DNA from: an uncultured delta proteobacterium
GTDB lineage: Bacteria > Bdellovibrionota_C > UBA2361 > OMII01
Direction: 5' to 3'
NCBI GenBank assembly: GCA_903904735.1
Contig: CAIVDM010000234.1
Span: 1-38,050 of the forward strand
DNA: 38,050 nt
This document shows positions 25,378-33,202 of the stretch, in pieces. Position numbers and translations under genes: made by a program. The notes under the pieces are model-generated. The model ran no database searches, was not told the origin of the DNA, and worked only from the letters and a program-made list of their open reading frames with translations. Position 1 is the first letter of the stretch. The number at the start of each line of letters is the position of its first letter.

Positions 25378-25898
25378 GTTCTCGTTTACCTTACCGCTTT
25401 CGCTAACTGGACCAGAGATAGACTACTATCGTCTAACCTCGGCGCTGTTGTTACAACGCCGGCCCTTCACCTATCTCTGCTACGGTGAAAGCGCGACCTG
25501 TTCTAACCTATAATCTTTAGTTTTGGGAAATGTGCTTCATGTCTTTTCTGAAGCGTTCATTCGCTAACGCTAACGTACTGAAATCGCATAATTTATCAAG
25601 TGTCCCTCTGTATTTCTCGTATATGGCAGAGGGCATTGAGCTTGTACGCTCAGAAGCGTGTATAAACCCCTGAAATGGCCAAAGATATGACATCACTCCC
25701 ATGTATGCGCATAAGCCTTAACGCTGCCAAGCCTGCATACTCTTAGTTAGGCAGGGGAGCTAGGGCCGACCGTCAGCGGACCTATCCATGACACGTCTTC
25801 CTATCCCCTTGGACTTTTCTTGACTACAAAGTACCCCAAGAGGTGAGTCTGTGGGATATGCTGGGCAATATCAACGTGGTAGAGTGCTGCCTCGATGT
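25378..25898. other. Intergenic, upstream of kinase and tRNA-Arg
   Basis: About 520 bases with no supported gene. A palindrome GATAG-ACTA-CTATC (25417-25430) lies 40 bases ahead of the kinase start and could be an operator. A 61-codon frame at 25517-25702 has no ribosome site. The tRNA and nuoA promoter must lie near its right end, but no clear -35/-10 pair was found. Confidence 0.35.
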
Positions 25899-25972
25899 GC
25901 ACCCGTAGCTCAGTTGGATAGAGCACCCGCCTTCTAAGCGGGTGGTCGCAAGTTCGAGTCTTGCCGGGTGCG
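25899..25972 (+). tRNA. tRNA-Arg (anticodon TCT)
   Basis: A 74-base cloverleaf: acceptor arms GCACCCG and CGGGTGC, D-arm GCTC/GAGC, anticodon stem CCCGC/GCGGG around CTTCTAA (anticodon TCT), and T-arm GCAAG/CTTGC around TTCGAGT. The discriminator base is G. The CCA tail is not encoded. It reads arginine AGA codons. No integrase or repeat flanks it. Confidence 0.95.
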
Positions 25973-26029
25973 TTTCTTCTTAAGCAGGATGGGAGACAGT
26001 TTTGTCGTACCCTAACGTGGAGCGTCTAC

Positions 26030-26398
26030 ATGACTGAGTTGAACCCGTATCTCGGAATCTTCTTGTTGACCATCGCTGCTGCTGCATTCCTGGTAGCGAT
26101 GGTTATCCTCTCGATCGTACTCGGTCCCAAGAACCCGACGAAAACCAAACAAATGCCGTGGGAATGCGGAGCGGTCCCCGTGGGATCAGTGCGTGATCAG
26201 AGATTTAATGTCCGATTTTATCTTATCGCGATGTTATTCATTCTGTTCGATATCGAAGTCGTATTCATGTATCCCTGGGCAGTAGTGCTGGAGCGGCTCG
26301 GCGCGTTCGCCTTGTGGCAGATGTTATCCTTTATGGCCGTTCTAGTGGTGGGTCTTGTGTACGTGTGGCGCAAAGGAGTGCTGAACTGGAACGATTAA
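26030..26398 (+). CDS. nuoA: NADH-quinone oxidoreductase subunit A
   Basis: A 122-residue membrane subunit of respiratory complex I with three spans: residues ~10-30 (GIFLLTIAAAAFLVAMVIL), ~62-80 and ~91-110. The NuoA signatures are present: PWECGAVPVG, and RFNVRFYLIAMLFILFDIEVVF with its conserved acids. It starts at ATG 26030 with GTGGAG eight bases upstream; a longer frame runs back into the tRNA. The next gene is not nuoB, so it is separated from the rest of complex I or the operon has been split. It is 57 bases downstream of the tRNA and may be read from the same promoter. Confidence 0.93.
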   Translation: MTELNPYLGIFLLTIAAAAFLVAMVILSIVLGPKNPTKTKQMPWECGAVPVGSVRDQRFNVRFYLIAMLFILFDIEVVFMYPWAVVLERLGAFALWQMLSFMAVLVVGLVYVWRKGVLNWND

Positions 26399-26444
26399 TC
26401 GGTCTCAGTTTCAGAGTTCAGACCTTATCAAAGGGCATCGAGCA

Positions 26445-27452
26445 GTGAGCGCCGCGTCGGTTTTGGGACTCGCTTCGACAATATTTTCAACGGTGGCGGC
26501 GCTGTGCCTTCTCAATCGTCCACGGTTCTGGTGGCAAGAGGTGGTGTGCAATCTCTCTCTGTATCTCACTCCGCTCCTTATCTTTTCACTGTTGTTCAAC
26601 ACGAGGCGCGCTTTTCAACAGGGCAAACTTCGAATGATCGCTCTGGGAGGGGTTCTTGCCAGTGGCTACAGTGTCTACACGATCATCAGCGCCGCTGTAC
26701 CGTTCTTTCATTATGCCCGCTGGCCCGTAATCGAGTCTCGCTCCGCGGAAGAACTTCGCGTTGTATTCGTTGATGATTGTCAGTTGAGCCAGAGTCAAGC
26801 GCGCGAGATGCTTCTCGCGTACAGGCCAGATGTTGCCGTCATTATAGGCGAGGCTCGTAAGAGCTTTTTCGCTGAGGGGACGAGTCTCGTTAATAGAAGT
26901 GATTTCGATGGACAGGGCGAAATCTCAATCGCCAGTTCACTCGAATTACGGGGTCGAAATGTTCCGAATCTCGGTTTTCACGCGAGAGCGGGGGGAGTCG
27001 TGGGCGTGAAGCTTACGAGTGGCGGGGTTATAGACCTTGGAGTCTTAAGCCTTCGCCCCTCGAGCACGCGGAGCGAGTTCGAGCGTAATCGAATCTCGGC
27101 GCGAAGACTCGCTTCGTACATGAGAAGTAGCGACGCGACACGCCTCGTTGTTGGAAGCTTCTACGCTACACCATTCTCACAACTTGTCTCCGTGTTTACG
27201 AGTCAGGTTCGATTGCGCTCGCTCTGGTATGGCAGGGGCATGGTGAAGACTCACGACATGAATCACCCGTACTCGCATTTCACTTTCTCGCACACCTTTG
27301 TCTCTCGAGACGTCTACCCGGCGCGAGTTGAGCGGCTCAATGTGCCGGGTTGTTCGTTGGCGGGTCTCTTCGCGGAATTGCGCGTTAAAGCTTCCGCGCC
27401 GCAAGGTAATAAACCTGATATGCCTCCGCTGACTGTGGAAGACTCTGAGTAA
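26445..27452 (+). CDS. Membrane protein with degenerate endonuclease/exonuclease/phosphatase-like domain
   Basis: A 335-residue protein starting at GTG 26445. Two to three N-terminal spans (residues ~5-22, ~35-50, ~65-85) precede a domain whose order fits the EEP fold of YafD-like proteins. DVAVIIGE stands where PDVLvLQE is expected, VVGSFYATPFSQ where GDFNATPWS is expected, FSHTFVSRD where DHVLVS is expected, and CSLAGLFAEL where SDHxPvvaeL is expected. The catalytic Asp, Asn and His of the last three blocks are thus replaced; the Glu remains. It is likely a binding or structural descendant, not an active phosphodiesterase. It follows nuoA by 46 bases. The fold call is from pattern reading and needs a profile search. 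Confidence 0.6.
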   Translation: MSAASVLGLASTIFSTVAALCLLNRPRFWWQEVVCNLSLYLTPLLIFSLLFNTRRAFQQGKLRMIALGGVLASGYSVYTIISAAVPFFHYARWPVIESRSAEELRVVFVDDCQLSQSQAREMLLAYRPDVAVIIGEARKSFFAEGTSLVNRSDFDGQGEISIASSLELRGRNVPNLGFHARAGGVVGVKLTSGGVIDLGVLSLRPSSTRSEFERNRISARRLASYMRSSDATRLVVGSFYATPFSQLVSVFTSQVRLRSLWYGRGMVKTHDMNHPYSHFTFSHTFVSRDVYPARVERLNVPGCSLAGLFAELRVKASAPQGNKPDMPPLTVEDSE

Positions 27453-27458
27453 GCGTGT

Positions 27459-28406
27459 TTATTTCCGCGCTCGTGTAGGCGCCGATTCCCCGTGATGATC
27501 GGAGTTTCGCGCGACTCTCACCACCGATACATTCGACCGTTTGGTGGGGCGAAACGCTCCCTGAAGGGCGGGGCTATTCGACTGAGGAGCCTGACGTGAG
27601 GTTGATTGTATTGGTTTGTCTGCCTGAGTGACTGAAGTGGTCGCTAACCCCGAGCTCTTTCTGATTAATTGTCGAGTGAGGTTAACGAACTCAAGGTCAT
27701 CTTCAGGAAGCGAAGTCATCTCAGAGATCGCGAACTCCGAACGGTCGCCTCTTGAGATCTCACGCCATGAGAACAGCGCACCACGCCGCGTGGTATTGGA
27801 AATACTATCAATGGAGACTCCGGCCTCGGCGAGAGCCTCGATTCGCGCTGACTCCGGCAGACAATGGAGTCGTCGCTCGACATCTTCCGTCGACAAACCC
27901 GTGGCGTAGAGCGCGCGGCGAAGGGAGATAGTCAAAGCGTTCCTAAAACAGTACTTACGTTGCCACATGAAGTATTCAACAACACGTTCCTCGGACGGAA
28001 GCTCGGATAATCGAGCGTCGAACAGAGCGGATAGTCCCGCCGCGTCACGAAAGTGCAACGCCGCCGCTGAGGCGAAGGCGGAGATGAGCTTGCTCCGTCG
28101 TAATGGATTGGAGTTCTCCGTTGGGTCGATGTAGAGCGATATCTCGTCTCCGTGCGCGTACGCGAGGACCACTCGAAAGGAGGAGGTGAGCAGAGACTTG
28201 GTGGTAGTATGAAATACCTTCGTTAGCTCGGGACCACACGGATATTCACCTGAGGCGACGCTACTCCAGTCCCCAAGGCGATGCGCGTCGAGGCGAATGA
28301 CTAAACGAGTGTCAGGCAGTATGAACCCATCGTTGTAGGTCTCAAAGCGCTCTAAGGAGCGCTGTAGCTCGCCAATGCCACGTTTTTCAGGAGGTTGGGT
28401 CGTCAT
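27459..28406 (-). CDS. Thg1-like 3'-5' polymerase (tRNA-His guanylyltransferase family)
   Basis: A 315-residue member of the Thg1/TLP family, which adds nucleotides in the 3'-to-5' direction, either to the 5' end of tRNA-His or to repair truncated tRNA 5' ends. Landmarks: VIRLDAHRL (metal Asp40; the family often has RLDGR, so Gly is Ala here), AYAHGDEISLYI with metal acids Asp87-Glu88, FDARLSELPSEERVVEYFMWQ, FRNALT and RRGALFSW. After residue ~240 comes an extended polar basic tail. Bacterial members are rare and usually repair enzymes. It ends seven bases from the EEP-like gene on the other strand and is divergent from the AAA gene. No tRNA-His is nearby. Confidence 0.85.
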   Translation of the reverse strand: MTTQPPEKRGIGELQRSLERFETYNDGFILPDTRLVIRLDAHRLGDWSSVASGEYPCGPELTKVFHTTTKSLLTSSFRVVLAYAHGDEISLYIDPTENSNPLRRSKLISAFASAAALHFRDAAGLSALFDARLSELPSEERVVEYFMWQRKYCFRNALTISLRRALYATGLSTEDVERRLHCLPESARIEALAEAGVSIDSISNTTRRGALFSWREISRGDRSEFAISEMTSLPEDDLEFVNLTRQLIRKSSGLATTSVTQADKPIQSTSRQAPQSNSPALQGAFRPTKRSNVSVVRVARNSDHHGESAPTRARK

Positions 28407-28458
28407 AATCGTTCGAGAGGGTTATGCGCTTTTGGAGTGCTCAGGTGTCATAAAATAC

Positions 28459-28477
28459 GATAGATTAGGATAGATTA
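28459..28477. repeat. Tandem nonamer GATAGATTA in divergent promoter region
   Basis: GATAGATTA occurs twice in direct order with a ten-base period, i.e. on the same face of the helix, immediately before the short ORF. It could be an operator for one of the two divergent genes. Confidence 0.35.
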
Positions 28478-28542
28478 TGTCCGAAGCGACTATGCAGTCC
28501 ACTGTTTCAGTAGAGAAGAGTAATGCGCCAACTCAGCAATAA
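28477..28542 (+). CDS. Short upstream ORF (21 codons) before the AAA ATPase
   Basis: An ATG at 28477 has AGGA six bases upstream, a good ribosome site, and runs 21 codons (MSEATMQSTVSVEKSNAPTQ and one more Gln) to TAA at 28540-28542. The next gene's GTG is two bases further on in another frame and has no ribosome site of its own. It may be a leader peptide whose translation delivers ribosomes to the ATPase. It may also be the true N-terminus of the ATPase separated by a sequencing error. The peptide has no hydrophobic segment. Confidence 0.45.
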   Translation: MSEATMQSTVSVEKSNAPTQQ

Positions 28543-28544
28543 CA

Positions 28545-30560
28545 GTGGTTTGCGGCTTCTTTTTCTTTAGCGACAACGGGGAGCGGTCGACACCAGACTA
28601 TATGCCATCAGTGTATGACTTGCCACTCTCGCTTACGACGCTGCTGCTGGTATTAGTGCTGCCCTTCTCGTACTACGGTTATCAGGCGCAGTATTGGTAC
28701 GATCGATCTCGGCTCTCCTTCTATGATTTCATGCTCCAGGTCGTAGGAGTGATTATCGCTTGCGCGCTGCTCGCCCGGGGATATAAAGCGGTGCTTGACG
28801 CCGAGCCAGAGGAGATAAAACTGATCGCGGCGCACATCGCGCTCGTCGTGCTGACGTTTCTCGCCATCGCGCGAGGAAAATCGTCTAGCGCGTCGGCGAA
28901 CGCTTCCGGAAATGTCGCGACTGGCAAAGAGACTCCCGCGGCCCCGGCAGCTAGAAACGCGGAGATTGAGGTCGTAGCGTGGGATGACCTCATCATCGAT
29001 GACTCTACCAAAGAGGAGCTGACCTCCGTTATTGATCTCTTAAAAAACCCACAGTCGGCGAAGAGCTACGGAATCGCGCTGCCTAAGGGAATTCTATTCA
29101 ATGGACCCCCAGGAACGGGAAAGACAACGATTGCCCGCGCCGTCGCTACTCGTGCGGGCCTCAATTTCTATGTGCTCCGCGCGAATGAAATCGTATCCAA
29201 ATGGGTCGGTGAATCAGAGAAGAACTTAACGCAGCTCTTCGAGACTGCCCGCAAGCACGCTCCGGCGATTATCTTTATCGATGAGATAGACTCGCTCGGA
29301 AAGAAACGGTCAGAGGGCGGTTCGAGCCACTCGGACGGGTTGTTGAATCATCTCTTGCAACTCATCGACGGCGTTATTAAGAGTGACGGGGTATACGTTA
29401 TAGCCGCGACAAACCGAGCGGAGTTAGTGGATGACGCGTTGCGACGAGCGGGTCGCCTCAATCGTGTCATTGAGATTGGGCTCCCTGATCTAGAGTCGCG
29501 GCGCAAGCTGTTCAGAGTGTACTCGCGCAATTTGAGACTAGCGCCCGACGTTGATCTTGAGGCGCTCGCGCTCGCGACGGAAGGCAATTCAGGGGCCGAT
29601 ATTCGGGCTATCTGCAATCAAGCAGGCTTGCATGCGTTCCAGAGAGAGCAAAAATTACCCCTAGCAAAACGCACTCAGGTGGTAACCTCTAAAGATGTTG
29701 AGCATGCGCTAGGGGCGTTCCCGCTCAACGTCGATGGAGAGACGGCTGAGGGTAAGCGAGGCGGATCCACGCATCAGCCCGTAAATGACCAGGTAGAGCG
29801 CGTAACATGGTCGGATATCATCATCGATAATGAGCTCAAGCAGGAACTTAAGAGCGTGATTGATCTTCTTAAAGATCCTACGACCGCGGAACGTTACGGC
29901 ATAACTGTCCCGAAGGGCATACTTCTCAACGGACCGCCAGGAACGGGTAAAACAACTCTCGCGAAAGTTATCGCCAATGAAGCGAATCTCTCATTTTTCG
30001 TTTTGCAGGCAAATGAGGTGGTCTCAAAGTGGGTTGGAGATTCAGAGAAGAATCTCACTAATCTGTTTGAGGAGGCGCAGCGGCATGCGCCAGCGGTAAT
30101 CTTCATCGATGAAATTGACTCGATAGCGAAAAATAGGGCGGAAGGGAACGCGCAGCATGCCGACGCGCTACTCAATCATCTGCTGCAGCTTATGGATGGC
30201 GTCGTGTCCCGCAAAGGCGTGTACGTGATCGGTGCCACCAACCGCGCGGACCTGGTGGATCCAGCGCTCAAAAGAGGAGGGCGCTTGAATAAAGTCATTG
30301 AAGTCCCTTTGCCCAATCTTGACGCTCGAGTGGCGCTCTTTTCACTCTACCTGACGAAGCTCCCACTTGGCGTTCTGCCTGATGTTCAAGCGCTAGCGCA
30401 AGTAACAGAGGGCACATGCGCGGCGGATATTAAAGAGATTTGCAATCAAGCGGGCCTAAACGCGTTCAAGCGGGAATCCGCCGTCGGAAATCGGGACTAC
30501 TCAGTCCTTAGCGCCGATTTAGATCGCGCTGTGCGTGAATGGACTAAAGTTAGATCCTGA
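28545..30560 (+). CDS. Membrane-anchored double AAA ATPase without protease domain
   Basis: A 671-residue protein with three N-terminal hydrophobic spans (~24-45, ~62-79, ~93-110), a polar linker, then two complete AAA modules of the FtsH/Cdc48 class. Module 1 has GPPGTGKTT with Lys193, IIFIDEIDS with Asp246-Glu247, IAATNRAEL and the arginine-finger segment RRAGRLNR. Module 2 has the same with Lys469, VIFIDEIDS with Asp522-Glu523, and KRGGRLNK. No HExxH zinc protease motif follows. The modules are very alike, consistent with internal duplication. It probably unfolds or extracts membrane proteins. Start is uncertain: GTG 28545 (coupled to the short ORF) or ATG 28602, both without a good ribosome site. 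Confidence 0.88.
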   Translation: MVCGFFFFSDNGERSTPDYMPSVYDLPLSLTTLLLVLVLPFSYYGYQAQYWYDRSRLSFYDFMLQVVGVIIACALLARGYKAVLDAEPEEIKLIAAHIALVVLTFLAIARGKSSSASANASGNVATGKETPAAPAARNAEIEVVAWDDLIIDDSTKEELTSVIDLLKNPQSAKSYGIALPKGILFNGPPGTGKTTIARAVATRAGLNFYVLRANEIVSKWVGESEKNLTQLFETARKHAPAIIFIDEIDSLGKKRSEGGSSHSDGLLNHLLQLIDGVIKSDGVYVIAATNRAELVDDALRRAGRLNRVIEIGLPDLESRRKLFRVYSRNLRLAPDVDLEALALATEGNSGADIRAICNQAGLHAFQREQKLPLAKRTQVVTSKDVEHALGAFPLNVDGETAEGKRGGSTHQPVNDQVERVTWSDIIIDNELKQELKSVIDLLKDPTTAERYGITVPKGILLNGPPGTGKTTLAKVIANEANLSFFVLQANEVVSKWVGDSEKNLTNLFEEAQRHAPAVIFIDEIDSIAKNRAEGNAQHADALLNHLLQLMDGVVSRKGVYVIGATNRADLVDPALKRGGRLNKVIEVPLPNLDARVALFSLYLTKLPLGVLPDVQALAQVTEGTCAADIKEICNQAGLNAFKRESAVGNRDYSVLSADLDRAVREWTKVRS

Positions 30561-30597
30561 CGCAAGAGCATATCGGCGCGCTGTCGCGCGGGCATCT

Positions 30598-30972
30598 CTA
30601 CCGAGAAAATGCTTGTATTCGTCGGGTTCCAAAGGGACGAAGCGGACGCTGCGAGGCGCTAATCGCTTGATTGAGAGACCCGACTGATTGAGCACTTCGT
30701 CCACCGCGGATAATAATTTCCCGCATCATCGACCTTCGCTCCTCGGCTGATACTAAATCGTCAGACGAATAGCCCGAGCCTTGATCGTAGTAGTTGGGGA
30801 CAACAGGCGCTGGCTCATCACCAAATCTTACTAAGTCACCGCCTCGTGATGCTGGCGCCGCCGTATTCTGACAGCCAAACGCTTGAACGGCATCACCGTA
30901 GCACTCAGCCTGAGCGGTTGCGGAACTTAATGTTGTGACGAGGGCAATAATTCCTAGAATGGCAGTTCGCAT
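30598..30972 (-). CDS. Small exported hypothetical protein
   Basis: A 124-residue protein starting at ATG 30972, with AGGAGAG two to three bases ahead. It has a signal peptide (MRTAILGIIALVTTLSSATA then QA) with likely cleavage before ECYG. Two cysteines in the mature N-terminus (ECYGDAVQAFGCQN) may form a disulfide. The rest is polar and rich in Arg, Ser and Gly (AEERRSMMREIIIRGGRSAQ). I do not recognise a family. It stands alone, convergent with the AAA gene. Confidence 0.65.
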   Translation of the reverse strand: MRTAILGIIALVTTLSSATAQAECYGDAVQAFGCQNTAAPASRGGDLVRFGDEPAPVVPNYYDQGSGYSSDDLVSAEERRSMMREIIIRGGRSAQSVGSLNQAISASQRPLRPFGTRRIQAFSR

Positions 30973-31238
30973 AGCTCTCCTATACGCTTGTTTCCGCAAG
31001 TATACATCCTTCTGCGTTCTTACTAAAGGCGTGTGGGGGCAGCCTAATGAAGAGGTGGTGACATAGAAGGTGTTTGGGAGTTTGACCGGCCTTAGGAGAG
31101 CGAAGAAAATCTCAATAGATCTGAGTAGATATCTCCAGAGCATTCAGGTGCCGCAACCTCATTTCTAAAGAGCGGACAATATGTTCACCTGGGAGCTTGT
31201 CACTAACGATCGCCGGTGGTGCCAGGCCCCTTCTCGGA

Positions 31239-31733
31239 CTAGCCCTTTCGAATGATGACATCGTCTGGAAGTTCATTCGGTGCTTCTTCCGAGGGAAAGT
31301 GTTCGCGCAATAGAACCCCGATGCAGGAGACCGCGGCGCATACGGCGTGCGTAAAACCTCGAATCCCAACGTCGCGTTCGAGAGCGGCGCATATCTCATG
31401 CCACTGCTCAGAGGTAATTTTAGTATTTAAGCCGCGGTCAGCGACGATCTCGGCGTCTCTCTCGGCTACCATGAGGTACAGCAGCACTCCGTTGTTGTGT
31501 GACGTATCCCATACTCTCTCCACCGCGAAAACATCGATGGCTCGGTCTCTCGCGCTGCGCTGTTTAAGCACATGACTGACTCCAGGAGTGCCTTCAATAA
31601 CGACCCGAATCTGGCCCGAGTGTCCTCGCTCCGCTTCATGGATCGCGTCGGTAATTTTTTGTGACGCCCCATGAGAGAGCAGCCTCGACACATGCCACCG
31701 TCCCGTTAAGGCATGGCGTATTAGACGTCTCAT
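31239..31733 (-). CDS. TPM domain protein, second copy
   Basis: A 164-residue protein with a TPM (YgcG/TLP18.3-type) domain: HGASQKITDAIHEAERGHSGQIRVVIEG, VFAVERVWDTSHNNGVLLYL, and AERDAEIVADRGLNTKI. It has no signal peptide. The start at 31733 is set by GGAGG five bases upstream and overlaps the stop of the preceding TPM gene (TAATG), so the two are coupled. Some TPM proteins bind metal or have weak phosphatase activity; the family's job is not settled. Third gene of the lemA unit. Confidence 0.8.
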   Translation of the reverse strand: MRRLIRHALTGRWHVSRLLSHGASQKITDAIHEAERGHSGQIRVVIEGTPGVSHVLKQRSARDRAIDVFAVERVWDTSHNNGVLLYLMVAERDAEIVADRGLNTKITSEQWHEICAALERDVGIRGFTHAVCAAVSCIGVLLREHFPSEEAPNELPDDVIIRKG

Positions 31734-32599
31734 TACCACCTCCCCGACGAACCGCCGCCACTGAAGGAACCTCCGCCGCCGAATGATCCCGCGCCAAAAG
31801 AACCACCGGTGTTCCAGCCTCCTCCTCGACCGCCATACCTTCCGTTACCACCGTATCCGCCACTCCCGGTCGTCGGTCGAACTCCGTGCAGCATGAGCAC
31901 TAGTACGACCACAAGAATGCCGAGCGCGATCGCCCATCCCGTGGATAAAAGAAAAAATGCCAGTAAAAACGTAATTAGCCCACCGACTCCAGCCCCCAAC
32001 AGTAGTCCGAGGATCGTTTCAACTACGACGCCGACCACAAAACCGAAGATCGTCACAAAGACATACAATCCATTCGGCCCGTTAGTCCCGGACCCAGGCG
32101 GGGGAAGGTCGACCCCCCTAATTAATCCATCGAGCGCTTTGACCCCCGCTAGAATTCCCCCTGAAACATCGCCTTGCCGAAAGTGGGGGACGATCAACTC
32201 ATCAATAATCCTAAACGCCTTAACGTCTGGAATATCACCTTCCAATCCACGTCCGACTTCAATACGAACCCGGCGGTCGTTTAGGGCCACGAGGAGCAAC
32301 GCTCCATCGTCGACGCCCTGTCGACCTACCTTCCATGTATCGACAACTCGAATGCTAAACTGCTCAATCTCCTCCGGTTGGGTCGATGGTACGATGAGTA
32401 CTACCACTTCACTTCCTTTCTCCCGCTTGAGCGCCCAGAGTTCACGCTCGAGTTCGCCGCGCACTTCGGCACTTAGCGTACCGACCTGATCAATGACTGG
32501 ACCTGTAAGTGGCGGAACAGGCAGGCTCTGGCCAAAGACCCAGGGAATAGGCGCCACCAATAGAAAGACGCATAGAAGGAGAGAGCGAAGAGAGCTCAT
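31733..32599 (-). CDS. TPM domain protein with membrane span and Gly/Ser-rich tail (YgcG-like)
   Basis: A 288-residue protein with a signal peptide (SLRSLLLCVFLLVAPIPWVFG then Q). The TPM domain is at residues ~30-165 (VIDQVGTLSAEVRGELERE, VVVLIVPST, VDDGALLLVALNDRRVRIEVG). It then carries two or three spans (~175-240) and a tail made of Gly, Ser and aromatic residues (GGGGSFSGGGSSGRW). This matches E. coli YgcG-type proteins, which sit with LemA. The domain would face the periplasm. It lies 15 bases after lemA and overlaps the next gene by one base. Confidence 0.88.
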   Translation of the reverse strand: MSSLRSLLLCVFLLVAPIPWVFGQSLPVPPLTGPVIDQVGTLSAEVRGELERELWALKREKGSEVVVLIVPSTQPEEIEQFSIRVVDTWKVGRQGVDDGALLLVALNDRRVRIEVGRGLEGDIPDVKAFRIIDELIVPHFRQGDVSGGILAGVKALDGLIRGVDLPPPGSGTNGPNGLYVFVTIFGFVVGVVVETILGLLLGAGVGGLITFLLAFFLLSTGWAIALGILVVVLVLMLHGVRPTTGSGGYGGNGRYGGRGGGWNTGGSFGAGSFGGGGSFSGGGSSGRW

Positions 32600-32614
32600 G
32601 AGATTCGCGTGTTG

Positions 32615-33202
32615 TTAGAACGAAACCTTTGGAGGCTCAGCGAGCTCTTTCTCATTCTCAACCGTGAAGTTTGGTTTGGGGGAATATCCAAATAACTTAG
32701 CCGTAAGATTCGATGGAAATGAACGAACTGTTATGTTGTACGCTCGTACCGCCTCTATGTAGCGAGTTCGCGCCACCGCTATCCTATTCTCCGTTCCCTC
32801 GATCTGCGCTTGAAGGTCTCGAAAGTTAGCGTCCGCCTTAAGTTGCGGATAGTTTTCCGCGATCGCCAATAGGCGAGAAAGCGAACCAGAGAGCGCCGTC
32901 TGGGCCTCTTGAAAACGCTTGAATGCTTCCTCATTTGTGAGAACACTCGCGTTCGCGGTGAGCGAGGTTGCCCGTGTGCGTGCCTCAGTCACCTTCGTGA
33001 GAACTTCCGCCTCATGGCTCGCATAGCCTTTGACGACATTCACTAGATTTGGAATCAGATCGGCGCGACGTTTATACTGATTTACAACATCAGACCATGC
33101 CGCGGTAACGCGCTCGTCTTCCTGCTGGATTGTGTTGTACCCACACCCCGCGGCTCCTAGCAGGGTCACGCATGCCATAAGAGCGACTAATAGTTTCTTC
33201 AT
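32615..33202 (-). CDS. lemA: LemA family lipoprotein
   Basis: A 195-residue LemA protein. The lipobox LLGAAGC places the acylated cysteine at residue 20. The family body follows: YNTIQQEDERVTAAWSDVV, QYKRRADLIPNLVN, KVTEARTRAT, LSRLLAIAENYPQLKA, FRDLQAQIEGTENRIAVART and FPSNLTAKLFGY, a bundle of long helices. LemA is an envelope protein of unresolved function, usually encoded with TPM proteins, as here. Start ATG 33202 has AGGAAGG just upstream. First gene of the lemA-TPM-TPM unit. Confidence 0.94.
   Translation of the reverse strand: MKKLLVALMACVTLLGAAGCGYNTIQQEDERVTAAWSDVVNQYKRRADLIPNLVNVVKGYASHEAEVLTKVTEARTRATSLTANASVLTNEEAFKRFQEAQTALSGSLSRLLAIAENYPQLKADANFRDLQAQIEGTENRIAVARTRYIEAVRAYNITVRSFPSNLTAKLFGYSPKPNFTVENEKELAEPPKVSF

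Noticed and set aside
25899..25972. tRNA-Arg as an attachment site for an integrated element
   Set aside because: No integrase, no duplicated tRNA 3' end and no foreign-looking genes follow.
28477..30560. Short ORF plus ATPase as one frameshifted gene
   Set aside because: Continuing the short ORF's frame does not give a sequence resembling the ATPase's membrane segment, and both parts have plausible starts; kept only as an alternative.
31809..32489. Plus-strand 226-codon Pro/Ser/Thr-rich frame
   Set aside because: It is the mirror image of the Gly-rich and TPM coding frame on the minus strand and has no ribosome site.
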